This document shows, one piece after another, positions 17,168 to 25,135 of a stretch of 64,000 bases of DNA; position 1 is the stretch's first letter, and each line of letters begins with the position of its first letter. The translations under genes and the position numbers were made by a program. The stretch covers positions 186,001 to 250,000 of the forward strand of contig NZ_BAUX01000003.1 in the NCBI RefSeq assembly GCF_002897035.1, given 5' to 3'. The notes beneath the pieces were generated by a model that was not told the DNA's origin, did not search any database, and saw only the letters and a program-made list of their open reading frames with translations. Source of the DNA: Methylopila sp. Yamaguchi (GTDB lineage: Bacteria > Pseudomonadota > Alphaproteobacteria > Rhizobiales > Methylopilaceae).

Positions 17168-18121
17168 ATGGCGGATCAGGGTGGACAGGACGACGCCGTC
17201 GAGCGCGCGGCGCGTGAAGCGACGACGTGGTTCGTGCGCTTGAACAACCCGCTCGCGACGGACGCCGACCGGCGCGCCTTCCGGGCCTGGCTCGACGCGG
17301 ATCCCCTCCATGGCGCCGCTTTCGCGGAGGCGGACGAGCTGTGGCAGGATCTGGCGGCGCCCGCGCAGCGGCTTCGCGCCGACGCGGGACGGCGCGTGGC
17401 GTCGCGCCGTCGTGTGGGCCGGCTTGCGGCCGCGGCGGCGGTCGCGGCCATGCTGACTGCGGGCGCGCTGTGGCGCGACGCCGGGCTGATTGATCGCGCC
17501 TTCGCCGACTACGCCGCGCCGCCCGGCCAACGCCGCGATATTTCCCTGGCGGACGGCACGACCGTGACGCTCGACGGCGACAGCGCGCTCGACGTCGCCT
17601 TCGCGCCCAGCGCGCGCGAGGTCACCGTGGTGCGGGGGCGGGCGTGGTTCGAGGTGGCGCGAGACCCCGACAGGCCGTTCACGGCTCATGCGGACGCGAT
17701 CGCCGCGCGGGCGGTGGGCACGGCCTTCGCCGTCGACGGCATGGCCCAGGCAGTGATCGTGGACCATGGGGTTGTCGAGGTCTCAGGAGCGGGACGGACC
17801 GTGACGCTCGGGCCGGCCCGCGAAGTGGCGCTCGGCGCGGACGGGGCGCTCGGGGCGCCGCAGGACGTTTCGCTCGAAACGGCGCTCGCCTGGAAGCGGG
17901 GCCTGATCGTGCTCGACGCCGCGCCGCTCGGTGCGGTCGCGGACGAACTCGCCCGGCGCGCGCCGGGCCGTGTCGTGATCCCGGATCCGTCGCTTAGGGC
18001 CCTGCGGCTCTCGGGCGTGTTCCGGACCGACGACCCGGACGCCGTGCTGGAGGCGATGCGCACCGCGCTTGGCCTGAAGACCCTGGCGATCCCCGGCCTC
18101 GCCGTCATCGTCTACCGCTGA
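17168..18121 (+). CDS. FecR-family anti-sigma/sigma-regulator
   Basis: This is a 317-residue inner-membrane protein. The N-terminal DUF4880 region (about 10-60) has the typical AxxWFVRLNNPLATDADRRAF and FRAWLDADPLHGAAF signature. One membrane helix follows (about 83-103). The periplasmic FecR domain (about 120-225) starts APPGQRRDISLADGTTVTL. A C-terminal STN-like part (LDAAPLGAVADELARRAP) would contact the receptor. It relays receptor occupancy to the FecI sigma factor. Confidence 0.92.
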   Translation: MADQGGQDDAVERAAREATTWFVRLNNPLATDADRRAFRAWLDADPLHGAAFAEADELWQDLAAPAQRLRADAGRRVASRRRVGRLAAAAAVAAMLTAGALWRDAGLIDRAFADYAAPPGQRRDISLADGTTVTLDGDSALDVAFAPSAREVTVVRGRAWFEVARDPDRPFTAHADAIAARAVGTAFAVDGMAQAVIVDHGVVEVSGAGRTVTLGPAREVALGADGALGAPQDVSLETALAWKRGLIVLDAAPLGAVADELARRAPGRVVIPDPSLRALRLSGVFRTDDPDAVLEAMRTALGLKTLAIPGLAVIVYR

Positions 18122-18166
18122 TCCCGGAAAAGTTTACGGGGTCGGCGGTCGTCGCCCGTTCACGCA

Positions 18167-20662
18167 ATGGGGGCCGCGCAAGAGACGCGGCGTTTGCGTG
18201 CGCGGGGCGTCTTCGTCATGTCAGTCATCACCAACGTCGCCCGCTTCGGCGGCGTGTCCGCTCTGGCGGTCGGTCTGTCCCTGACGAGCACGGCGCGGGC
18301 CGACGACGGCCGGAGGTTCACGCTCGACATTCCTTCGAAACCGCTGCTCGCGGCGCTCGCCGACTATACCGCCGCGACCGGCGTGCAACTGGTGCGGACG
18401 GGCGGCGACAGGATCGCCGGGCGCTCCCGCGCGGTCTCCGGCCGCTTCGGCGCGGAAGAGGGCCTGAGGGCCATGCTGGCGGGGTCCGGCCTGATCTACC
18501 AGTTCACTGGCCCGCGCACCGCAGCCCTCTACCCCATCGGCGGCGCGATGCCGGTTCAGCTCGCCGGCGAGGCGGAAGCGCTCGACGAACTGCAGGTGAC
18601 GGGCGAGAGCGGCGCCGGCGCCCCCGGCGGCGCGCCAGGATCCTTCGTGGTGACCTCGGCCGACATCGAGCGCAAGAACCCGCAGGACGTGCGCGACCTG
18701 TTCGGCGGCGAGCCGGGTGTGCAGGTCGGCAGCTCCATCCCGCTGTCGCAGAAGGTCTATGTCCGCGGCGTCGAGGAGACCAACCTCGCGGTCACGATCG
18801 ACGGCTCGGCGCAGAACAACAAGGTCTTCCATCACAACGCGACGACCTACATCGATCCGGGCCTGCTGAAGCAGGCGCGCGTCGATCCCGGCGTGGCGCC
18901 GGCCGACGCCGGCTTCGGCGCGCTGGCGGGCTCGATCGCCTATGAGACCAAGGACGTCCCCGACCTGCTCGGCCACGACCGCGACGGCTATGGCGGCATC
19001 GTCAAGGGCACGTTCAATTCGAACGGCGCCGTGTTCGGCAATTCCTACACCGTCTACGGCAAACAGAACGGCTTCGAGGCGCTGGGCTACTTCAACTGGG
19101 CCGACGGCGGGCGGTACCGCGCCGGCGAGAACGGTCCGCGACTGCCAACGCAAGCTGGTCGGCCAGAGCGGCCTGATCTGCGCGGGGAGAAGATTCCCGG
19201 CACGGCGACTGATCTGCTCAGCGGCCTCGCGAAGTTGGCCTATGAAAGCAGCGAGGGCCACCGGTTTGAGGTCAGTCACGAGCGGGTGCATGACGACACT
19301 AGCCGGCCATTCCGCGCTAACGCAGGCGATATCATTGCCGGAGCTGGCAATCCTCTAACGCGCAATTATAAGCTCGACCGTCAGAATACCGTGCTCAATT
19401 ACAGCACAACTTCGCCGGAAGGCTGGTTCGATCCGAAGGTCGTGCTCGCCTACAGCGAAACGAAGGTCAAGATTCCGAATTTCTCCGTTCTCGATGAAAT
19501 CGGTCATTCTACCGGCTCAACGAGCAGCTTGAACGGCCGGGCCGAAAACCGCTTCGCGCTCCCGCTCGGCAGCGTCACCGCCGGCGTCGACTTCCGTCAC
19601 GACGTCGCGAAGGTGGACTATGGCCTCAACGAGCGCGGGCTCAGCGATCCGGTTTTGGCCGCTGGTTATCTCGACGCCAGGGAGCGGATGACGAACATCG
19701 GCCTCTACGCTCAGGCGCGCCTGGAGCCAATCGAGAGGGCACGCCTCAACTTCGGCGGGCGCGCCGACCATCAGCGGTTCAAAGGAACGAACGACGACCC
19801 TGGTTCGGACATCAGTCACTCGGGTCTCAGTGGCAACGTCTCGGGGGAGTACGATCTTGTGCCTGACCTCCTGACGGCCAAAGCCGGCTACTCGCACGTC
19901 TGGGCCGGCGTTCCGCTGGCCGAGAATTTCATCATGAACCGAAACTGGGATTATTCCGGCGAAACAGGCAAGGATCTGAATGCGACTACAGCTGATAATT
20001 ATTCGGCTGGTCTTGTCATTCGTCATAGTGGTTTCGCAATCGAGGGATCGATATTTAAGACTCAGATTGAGAATGCCCGGAACGCCAAATTCTCAAACAC
20101 TTATGACTTCGATGGCCGGTTCGTGAATTTTTACCTGCCCGTTCCGGGCGCCTCCTGGGCTCCCGATCTCGATACGAAGGGCTTTGAAATTGGCGCCGGC
20201 TACGAATGGGAGACGGGCTTCGTGCGCGTGAAGTACGCGCACATCGATGTCGACATCAACGGCCGGCCGGGCGACTCGGACACAGGTAACTACATCGCGA
20301 CGCCCGTCGGCGACGTCATCACGATTTCCGCTGCGCACACCTTCGCGGCTTGGAACGTGACCGTTGGAGGCGATATCGAGATCGCTCCGAAGTACAAGCG
20401 CACCGGGTATGATCCGTTTTCTGCGACGCTTGAGAACCCGCGTGGCGACAAGTATCCCGCATATCCGGCCTACGAGATCGTCAACGCCTTTATCGAGTAC
20501 AAGCCGAAGCTCAAGTACGAGACGACGTTCCGGCTCGACGTGAAGAACATCTTCGACGAAGCCTATTCGAGCCGCGCCACCTATGGGGACGAGTTCGGCA
20601 ACGTCACTCCGCTTTACGAGCCCGGCCGCTCGTTTCTGATGACGGCTCAGGTCAAGTTCTGA
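18167..20662 (+). CDS. TonB-dependent iron/haem receptor with N-terminal signalling domain
   Basis: The 831-residue outer-membrane protein has a signal peptide ending near TARA-DD. It then has an STN signalling domain (about 50-120, FTLDIPSKPLLAALADYTAA), a plug domain (about 150-265) and a 22-strand barrel ending in the aromatic QVKF. It is transducer-type, fitting FecI/FecR control. The start at 18167 gives a long n-region; ATG 18218 is an alternative, and neither has a clear ribosome site. Composition changes within the gene: 18901-18960 is 44 of 60 G/C, but 20041-20100 only 27 of 60. This suggests that the barrel was partly exchanged. The ligand is not predictable. Confidence 0.9.
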   Translation: MGAAQETRRLRARGVFVMSVITNVARFGGVSALAVGLSLTSTARADDGRRFTLDIPSKPLLAALADYTAATGVQLVRTGGDRIAGRSRAVSGRFGAEEGLRAMLAGSGLIYQFTGPRTAALYPIGGAMPVQLAGEAEALDELQVTGESGAGAPGGAPGSFVVTSADIERKNPQDVRDLFGGEPGVQVGSSIPLSQKVYVRGVEETNLAVTIDGSAQNNKVFHHNATTYIDPGLLKQARVDPGVAPADAGFGALAGSIAYETKDVPDLLGHDRDGYGGIVKGTFNSNGAVFGNSYTVYGKQNGFEALGYFNWADGGRYRAGENGPRLPTQAGRPERPDLRGEKIPGTATDLLSGLAKLAYESSEGHRFEVSHERVHDDTSRPFRANAGDIIAGAGNPLTRNYKLDRQNTVLNYSTTSPEGWFDPKVVLAYSETKVKIPNFSVLDEIGHSTGSTSSLNGRAENRFALPLGSVTAGVDFRHDVAKVDYGLNERGLSDPVLAAGYLDARERMTNIGLYAQARLEPIERARLNFGGRADHQRFKGTNDDPGSDISHSGLSGNVSGEYDLVPDLLTAKAGYSHVWAGVPLAENFIMNRNWDYSGETGKDLNATTADNYSAGLVIRHSGFAIEGSIFKTQIENARNAKFSNTYDFDGRFVNFYLPVPGASWAPDLDTKGFEIGAGYEWETGFVRVKYAHIDVDINGRPGDSDTGNYIATPVGDVITISAAHTFAAWNVTVGGDIEIAPKYKRTGYDPFSATLENPRGDKYPAYPAYEIVNAFIEYKPKLKYETTFRLDVKNIFDEAYSSRATYGDEFGNVTPLYEPGRSFLMTAQVKF

Positions 20663-20783
20663 GCGTCGCCGAGAGCGATGAAAGACGACCGCGTTCACGC
20701 GCGCGTCGTCGTTCTGGGCCGAACCGGGCGGACGAGAAGACAAGGAGGCGCAGAGCATGATCCGTTCGCATCGGACCTTGGCA

Positions 20784-20866
20784 TCATGCCCGGCCTTGAG
20801 CCGGGCATCCATCCTTCCACGCGAAGGAGATGGATTGCCGGGTCAAGCCCGGCAACGACGGTCCAT
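20784..20866. repeat. REP-like palindromic repeat pair
   Basis: Two hairpin units in tandem: ATGCCCGGCCTTGAGCCGGGCAT, given here as arms ATGCCCGGC and GCCGGGCAT, and TTGCCGGGTCAAGCCCGGCAA with arms TTGCCGGG and CCCGGCAA. A related unit occurs at 34569-34664. These fit the dispersed intergenic palindromes of Hyphomicrobiales. Confidence 0.7.
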
Positions 20867-20889
20867 GCGGTTCGGATCAGGCTTTAGCA

Positions 20890-21204
20890 ATGTCTGCGCT
20901 TGAAGCCGCGCGCGTGCCGACCGTGAACGGCGCGCGCTATCTGGAGCAGCTCTGCAAGCACTGGGGCCACAGGCTCGCGATCGTCCGCGACGGCGGAGAG
21001 GCCCGCGTAACGTTGCTGAACGACGCCGTCGTGACGCTCGCCGCGACGCCGGAGGCGCTGGACGTGGCGATCCGTGCGGCGACGCCCGGCGCCATGGGAG
21101 AGGCGAAGGACACGGTGGTGCGCCATCTCGATCGCTTCGCCTTCCGGGAGGCGCCACTTCTGTTTGAATGGCGCGATCACGGGGCCGAGGCGCGGTCGAT
21201 CTAG
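20890..21204 (+). CDS. DUF2218 family protein
   Basis: The 104-residue soluble protein has the family pattern ARYLEQLCKHWGHR, then TLAATPEALDVAI, then HLDRFAFREAPLLFEW. DUF2218 proteins are often coded beside siderophore or haem uptake genes, as here after the TonB receptor, but their biochemical role is not established. The ATG at 20890 has no strong ribosome site. The longer frame from 20830 starts inside the REP-like repeat and is rejected. Confidence 0.85.
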   Translation: MSALEAARVPTVNGARYLEQLCKHWGHRLAIVRDGGEARVTLLNDAVVTLAATPEALDVAIRAATPGAMGEAKDTVVRHLDRFAFREAPLLFEWRDHGAEARSI

Positions 21205-21302
21205 CCTCCGCCATTCGGAGCCGGGCACGCATCTGCGTTGGACGCCATTGCCGACGCCTGCGGGTCTGCGCGCCTGGATACGAACCTCTGAAAGGACGCG
21301 CG

Positions 21303-21318
21303 GTTATACGCCTATAAC
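21303..21318. promoter_or_regulatory. GTTATA-N4-TATAAC palindrome
   Basis: GTTATACGCCTATAAC is a perfect inverted repeat 108 bases before the dehydrogenase ATG. It resembles the element at 15962. It is possibly an operator. Confidence 0.35.
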
Positions 21319-21425
21319 GTCAGCCCTGGGTTCCTGCGGCGATCGGAGGACGCTCTGGGCCTTGGCTCGAATTGAGAGGAACCAACGGGCGCGACGCGGT
21401 CTTCCCCTTCCAAAGGGAGAGATTG

Positions 21426-22604
21426 ATGAAAGCGCTGACCTGGCACGGCAAGGGCGACATCCGCTGTGACTCCGTACCGGATCCTGAGATCCAGGACGAC
21501 CGCGACGTCATCATCAAGGTGACCGCCTGCGCCATCTGCGGGTCCGACCTCCATCTCATGGGCGGCTACGTCCCCACCATGCAGAGCGGCGACGTCCTTG
21601 GTCACGAGACGATGGGCGAGGTGATGGAGGTGGGCCGGGCGGCGACCCGGCTCAAGGTGGGCGACCGGGTGGTCGTTCCCTTCACGATCTGCTGCGGCGA
21701 GTGCCGGCAGTGCAAATGGGGAAACTGGAGCTGCTGCGAGCGGACCAACCCCAACGGCAAGATGCAGGCCGAGCAGTTCGGCTATCCGCTCGCGGGCCTG
21801 TTCGGCTACTCGCACCTCACCGGCGGCTTCGCCGGCGGACAGGCGGAGTATCTACGGGTGCCCTACGCCGACGTTGGACCGCTGGTCGTTCCGGACGGGC
21901 TGAGCGACGAACAGGTGCTGTTCCTGTCCGACATCTTCCCCACCGCCTATCAGGCGGCGGAGCAGTGCGGGATCAAGGGCGGCGAGACCGTCGCCGTCTG
22001 GGGCTGCGGCCCGATCGGCGTGCTCGCCGTAAAGTGCTGCTTCCTGCTGGGCGCGGAGCGCGTGATCGCGGTGGACGCGGTGCCCGAGCGGCTTGCGCTT
22101 GCGCGGCAGGCCGGCGCCGAGACCATCGATTTCGGCGACCAGAACGTCCAGGAGGAGATCATGGCCCTGACCGCCGGCCAGGGTCCGGACGCCGTGATCG
22201 AGGCGGTCGGCATGGAGGGCCATGGCGCGGACACGCTCGCGCAGAAGGTGTCGTCGTTGGTGATGTCGTCGACGATCAGCATGGACCGGCCGTTCGCGCT
22301 CAATCAGGCGATCCTCGCCTGTCGCCCCGGCGGGGTGGTCTCGATGCCGGGCGTCTACGCCGGCCAGGTCGGTCCGGTCGCGCTCGGCGCCTTCATGAAC
22401 AAGGGGCTGACGCTGAGGACCGGCCAGACCCACATGCTGCGCTACATGCAGCCGCTGCTCGAGCGGATCGAGCGCGGCGAAATCGATCCGTCGTTCATCA
22501 TCAGTCACCGCTCGAGTTCGCTCGAGGACGGCCCTGCGCTGTACGAGAGTTTCAGGGACAAGACCGACGGGTGCACCAAAGTCGTTTTCAAGCCGCACGG
22601 GTGA
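21426..22604 (+). CDS. Zinc-dependent dehydrogenase, glutathione-independent formaldehyde-dehydrogenase-like
   Basis: This is a 392-residue medium-chain dehydrogenase. The catalytic zinc residues include Cys38 (CAICGSDLH), His60 and Glu61 (GHETMGE). The structural-zinc cysteines are present (CCGECRQCKWGNWSCCE). The coenzyme loop is VWGCGPIGVLA. The long insert and the ending match the FdhA/threonine-dehydrogenase-like group often annotated as formaldehyde dehydrogenase, but many members act on other alcohols or aldehydes. The ATG at 21426 follows GGGAGAG. Two small genes follow closely, suggesting an operon. Confidence 0.87.
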   Translation: MKALTWHGKGDIRCDSVPDPEIQDDRDVIIKVTACAICGSDLHLMGGYVPTMQSGDVLGHETMGEVMEVGRAATRLKVGDRVVVPFTICCGECRQCKWGNWSCCERTNPNGKMQAEQFGYPLAGLFGYSHLTGGFAGGQAEYLRVPYADVGPLVVPDGLSDEQVLFLSDIFPTAYQAAEQCGIKGGETVAVWGCGPIGVLAVKCCFLLGAERVIAVDAVPERLALARQAGAETIDFGDQNVQEEIMALTAGQGPDAVIEAVGMEGHGADTLAQKVSSLVMSSTISMDRPFALNQAILACRPGGVVSMPGVYAGQVGPVALGAFMNKGLTLRTGQTHMLRYMQPLLERIERGEIDPSFIISHRSSSLEDGPALYESFRDKTDGCTKVVFKPHG

Positions 22605-22615
22605 AGGAGCAGGCC

Positions 22616-22822
22616 ATGGCCGAAACCCCATCATCGAAATCGACCGTCAAGAACGACGCGAAGGGCGCCATGGCGCCTTCGCAAGGCGACAGCCGGAACA
22701 ACGGCGTGCACAGCGCCAAGCCGGGCGGGGACCGAGACGCGACGCGCAAGCCGGACGATCACTCCGCGCCGCGGCGGCCGGTGACGGATCATCGAGACCA
22801 GCCGAAGGACAGCTCGACCTGA
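22616..22822 (+). CDS. Small disordered hydrophilic protein
   Basis: The 68-residue protein is rich in Ser, Lys, Asp, Pro and Arg (MAETPSSKSTVKNDAKGAMA; then DDHSAPRRPVTDHRDQ). It has no hydrophobic core, so it is probably intrinsically disordered. It starts 11 bases after the dehydrogenase stop, with GGAG six bases upstream. Such proteins often accompany stress genes. No family is assigned. Confidence 0.55.
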   Translation: MAETPSSKSTVKNDAKGAMAPSQGDSRNNGVHSAKPGGDRDATRKPDDHSAPRRPVTDHRDQPKDSST

Positions 22823-22909
22823 CGCGCCATCCGGCCTGAATCGCGCCGCCGCTTGACCCTCGCTGCGACTGATGCCGGCTGCCGCAGCGACATAACGAGG
22901 AGCTCCAGG

Positions 22910-23122
22910 GTGGCTGAAGACATCAAGAAGCCGAGCGAAGCTCAAGCGAAGAAGCGCGCCGAACGCCAGCTCGCGAAGGCTCAGGCCAAGAAGACCCCGG
23001 CGGATCCGGAGGCCGCGGCAGAGGCGCAGAAGCTTGCCGACAAGGAGGCTATCAAGAAAGCGAGGCGCCTCGATCGCAAGGTTGCGAAGATCGCGAACGC
23101 GGCCGCCGACAAGTCTGGCTGA
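22910..23122 (+). CDS. Small Lys/Ala-rich helical protein
   Basis: The 70-residue protein starts at GTG 22910 (VAEDIKKPSEAQAKKRAER) with GAGGAG seven bases upstream. It is almost entirely Ala, Lys, Glu and Arg, and a continuous charged helix is expected. The longer frame from 22853 lacks a ribosome site. It may bind nucleic acid or act as a stress protein, but this is not shown by any motif. Confidence 0.5.
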   Translation: MAEDIKKPSEAQAKKRAERQLAKAQAKKTPADPEAAAEAQKLADKEAIKKARRLDRKVAKIANAAADKSG

Positions 23123-23261
23123 GAGGAAAGAGCTTCTCTCCCGCTGGACGCCGCCGTCCCGACGGCCGCGGGCGAATGGAATGCCCTAGATTTGCGCAGG
23201 GGCGCGTCGCGGATGGCCGCGCGTTCCTATATGATGGCGAACTTGCACAAGGAGTTTGCTT

Positions 23262-23405
23262 TTGGATCAGGTCATTCAGGAGGGCCGCGAGGCCTTCGTC
23301 GCCGGCGTCGAGATGCGGCGTTGCCCCTACAAGGATTCGAGTCGGCGGGACGCCTGGCTGAAGGGTTGGGTCGAGGCTCGTCAAAGCTCACGCGCTCCGG
23401 CCTGA
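23262..23405 (+). CDS. RMF-like ribosome modulation factor (short, TTG start)
   Basis: The 47-residue protein begins with TTG at 23262, and GGAG lies seven bases before. The sequence IQEGREAFVAGVEMRRCPY followed by WLKGWVEAR has the same order as E. coli Rmf (RGYQAGIAGRSKEMCPY, then QWLGGWREA). Rmf dimerises 70S ribosomes in stationary phase, so a hibernation role is inferred. A strong terminator follows 16 bases after the stop, which supports a separate small transcript. The match is short but the aromatic, Gly and Cys-Pro-Tyr positions agree. Confidence 0.7.
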   Translation: MDQVIQEGREAFVAGVEMRRCPYKDSSRRDAWLKGWVEARQSSRAPA

Positions 23406-23421
23406 CGTCCGTCCCCCCGTC

Positions 23422-23458
23422 AAAAGCCGTTCGGCGATCTCCGCCGAGCGGCTTTTTC
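23422..23458 (+). terminator. Rho-independent terminator of the RMF-like gene
   Basis: Arms GCCGTTCGGCG and CGCCGAGCGGC flank a short loop and are followed by TTTTT. Confidence 0.8.
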
Positions 23459-23675
23459 GCGTCTGGAGGACGCTCTCGGACCGCAAGCTGGAGCACCGCG
23501 CAACGAGGCGACGGCGGCGGATTTCGGCCGGTCTGAGGGTCGCGCACACCCCGACCTTCGCCGAACAGCTTGGCCGACTTAACCTTCGGGTAGGTTTCCG
23601 CCCGGCGAGGACGTTCCCTGTCCGATCACGCGGAACGAATCTGGACCGTCGCGGTCTGTTCTTCGGCAGCTTCCG

Positions 23676-23942
23676 TCAGCTTAACGGGCCCGACGGCTTA
23701 TCGGCCCCGGCGTTGACCGCGAGGTTGTCCGCGAGATCCCGCAGCGCCAGGATCAGGTCTTCCAACTGTTTGGGGGTGGCGACGAGCTGGACGGCCTCGC
23801 TTTTGCGCATGGTCGGATCCAGGGCGAACTCGATCCGCAGCATGCCCGCCATCCCGTCGGTCATCGCGGCGGTCTCGTAGCCAACGATGGGATTGATGGC
23901 GAGGCCGCCGCCCGGATGCCGTTTCCAGTCCTTCAGCGCCAC
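23676..23942 (-). CDS. Small hypothetical protein
   Basis: The 88-residue protein has GMAGMLRIEFALDPTMRKSE and VQLVATPKQLEDLILALRDL, which looks like a compact alpha/beta domain. It starts at GTG 23942 with AGAGGAA upstream. A conserved family of unknown function is likely, but no name can be given. It lies before, and on the same strand as, the SCO-family gene, about 110 bases downstream of it. Confidence 0.55.
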   Translation of the reverse strand: MALKDWKRHPGGGLAINPIVGYETAAMTDGMAGMLRIEFALDPTMRKSEAVQLVATPKQLEDLILALRDLADNLAVNAGADKPSGPLS

Positions 23943-24053
23943 TTTGCGGTTCCTCTCGAAATCGAACGCAGCGAGAGGTAACCAGCGATCGCCCGCGCGG
24001 CAAGCGCCAGGCTGCGCGGGAGTCCCTGAAGAGACGGCGCTCGCGCGCTCTGT

Positions 24054-24710
24054 TCAGCCGGGCCTGCGCGCCTCGAAGGCGGCGGCGTCGCGGACCAGCT
24101 TCGCAAGGTAGCGCGGGCTCGGCATATCCTCGGTGACGAAGATCAGCTTGCCGGAGGGGGCGATGAGATAGACGCGGGCGTCGTGCACGTCCGGGCCGGA
24201 CCCCCGGCCATTGAGCGCGTCGATCAAGGGGCCCAGCCCCTCGGGGGAAGGTACCGCGGCGCGCCAGCCCGTCCGGGCCTCGAAGCCGCGCAGCCATCGG
24301 GCCAGTGCGTCCGGCGCGTCGCCCACGACGTCCACGCTGATCGACAGCAGCTGCGCCTCCGCGCCCTCCGCCGTGAGCTCAGCCTGGGTCGCCTTGAAGA
24401 TCGCGCCCTGGATCGGGCAGGTCACCGAGCAGCCGGTGAACATCAGCTGCGCCAGCGTGTAGCGCCCCTGCGTCAGGGCGGCGAGCGTGGTCGCGGCGCC
24501 GTCGTCGACACGCAGAACGACCGAGGGCAGGGCGCGCGGGGGGCGGATCGGACCGAACGGCAGATGCGACTCCGGCGGCGGCGCGGCGACGGGCGGCAGC
24601 GTCGGCGGCGCGGCTCGCCCGGCCGACAGAAGGAAGCCGGCGCCGAGGCCTGCGGCGGCGAGCCCGCAGCCGACCAACGCCCCCGCGATCGCCGCGCGCC
24701 GGACGCTCAT
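24054..24710 (-). CDS. SCO1/SenC-family copper chaperone
   Basis: The 218-residue protein has an N-terminal signal anchor (about 5-30) and a thioredoxin-like domain. The copper-binding CSVTC (CxxxC, TGCSVTCP) is at about residues 93-97, and the partner His is in VHDARVYLI near residue 173. SCO proteins load copper into extracytoplasmic enzymes, classically the CuA site of oxidase. Here the gene is third in the operon of the copper radical oxidase fusion, with a 4-base overlap to the cytochrome gene, so delivery of copper to that oxidase is the natural inference. No cytochrome oxidase genes are nearby. Confidence 0.88.
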   Translation of the reverse strand: MSVRRAAIAGALVGCGLAAAGLGAGFLLSAGRAAPPTLPPVAAPPPESHLPFGPIRPPRALPSVVLRVDDGAATTLAALTQGRYTLAQLMFTGCSVTCPIQGAIFKATQAELTAEGAEAQLLSISVDVVGDAPDALARWLRGFEARTGWRAAVPSPEGLGPLIDALNGRGSGPDVHDARVYLIAPSGKLIFVTEDMPSPRYLAKLVRDAAAFEARRPG

Positions 24711-25135
24711 CGCGCGCTCACGTAGCGCCACAGCGCCCGGCAGTCGTCGTCGGAGATGGCGAAGCGCGGCATCGTCCGGTCGAGGATGACGAACGAAGGG
24801 TCGAGACCCTCGCGCGCCGCCGCGCAGAACGAGGCGGCGTCGTAAGTCGAGGGAGGGCCGCCGCGCCGGGCGACGGGTTGGACGAGGCTCGTCCGGTCGA
24901 GGGGGACGACCCGCCGTGGCGCCCCGGACGGCTGGGCGTCGTGGCAGTTCACGCAGCGCGAGGCGGAGGTTGGCAAGGGCACCTCGGTCGCCGCGACCGA
25001 GGCCTGCAGCTGCAGGTAGCCGTGGTAGAGCGCGTAGCCGCGAACGCTTGGAACACACGCCGCCCCCGAGGCGGCTCCAGCCGCTCCGATCGCCAGCGCC
25101 GCGACCAGTGCGACGCCTCGCCGGCGCAGCCTCAC
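24707..25135 (-). CDS. Exported monohaem cytochrome c
   Basis: This is a 142-residue protein. The signal peptide (about 8-26) ends near GAAC. A haem site CVNCH lies at residues 61-65, and a possible distal Met in RTMPRFAISDDD at about residue 121. The residue after the signal region includes a Cys, but no clear lipobox. The ATG at 25135 overlaps the stop of the giant oxidase gene, and its own stop overlaps the SCO start. It is likely to carry electrons to or from the di-haem module of the fusion. Confidence 0.82.
   Translation of the reverse strand: MRLRRRGVALVAALAIGAAGAASGAACVPSVRGYALYHGYLQLQASVAATEVPLPTSASRCVNCHDAQPSGAPRRVVPLDRTSLVQPVARRGGPPSTYDAASFCAAAREGLDPSFVILDRTMPRFAISDDDCRALWRYVSAR

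Noticed and set aside
16547-17767. Minus-strand frame of 406 codons
   Set aside because: It covers the FecI and FecR genes, whose plus-strand products have clear domains.
18221-19291. Minus-strand frame of 356 codons
   Set aside because: Antisense of the TonB receptor.
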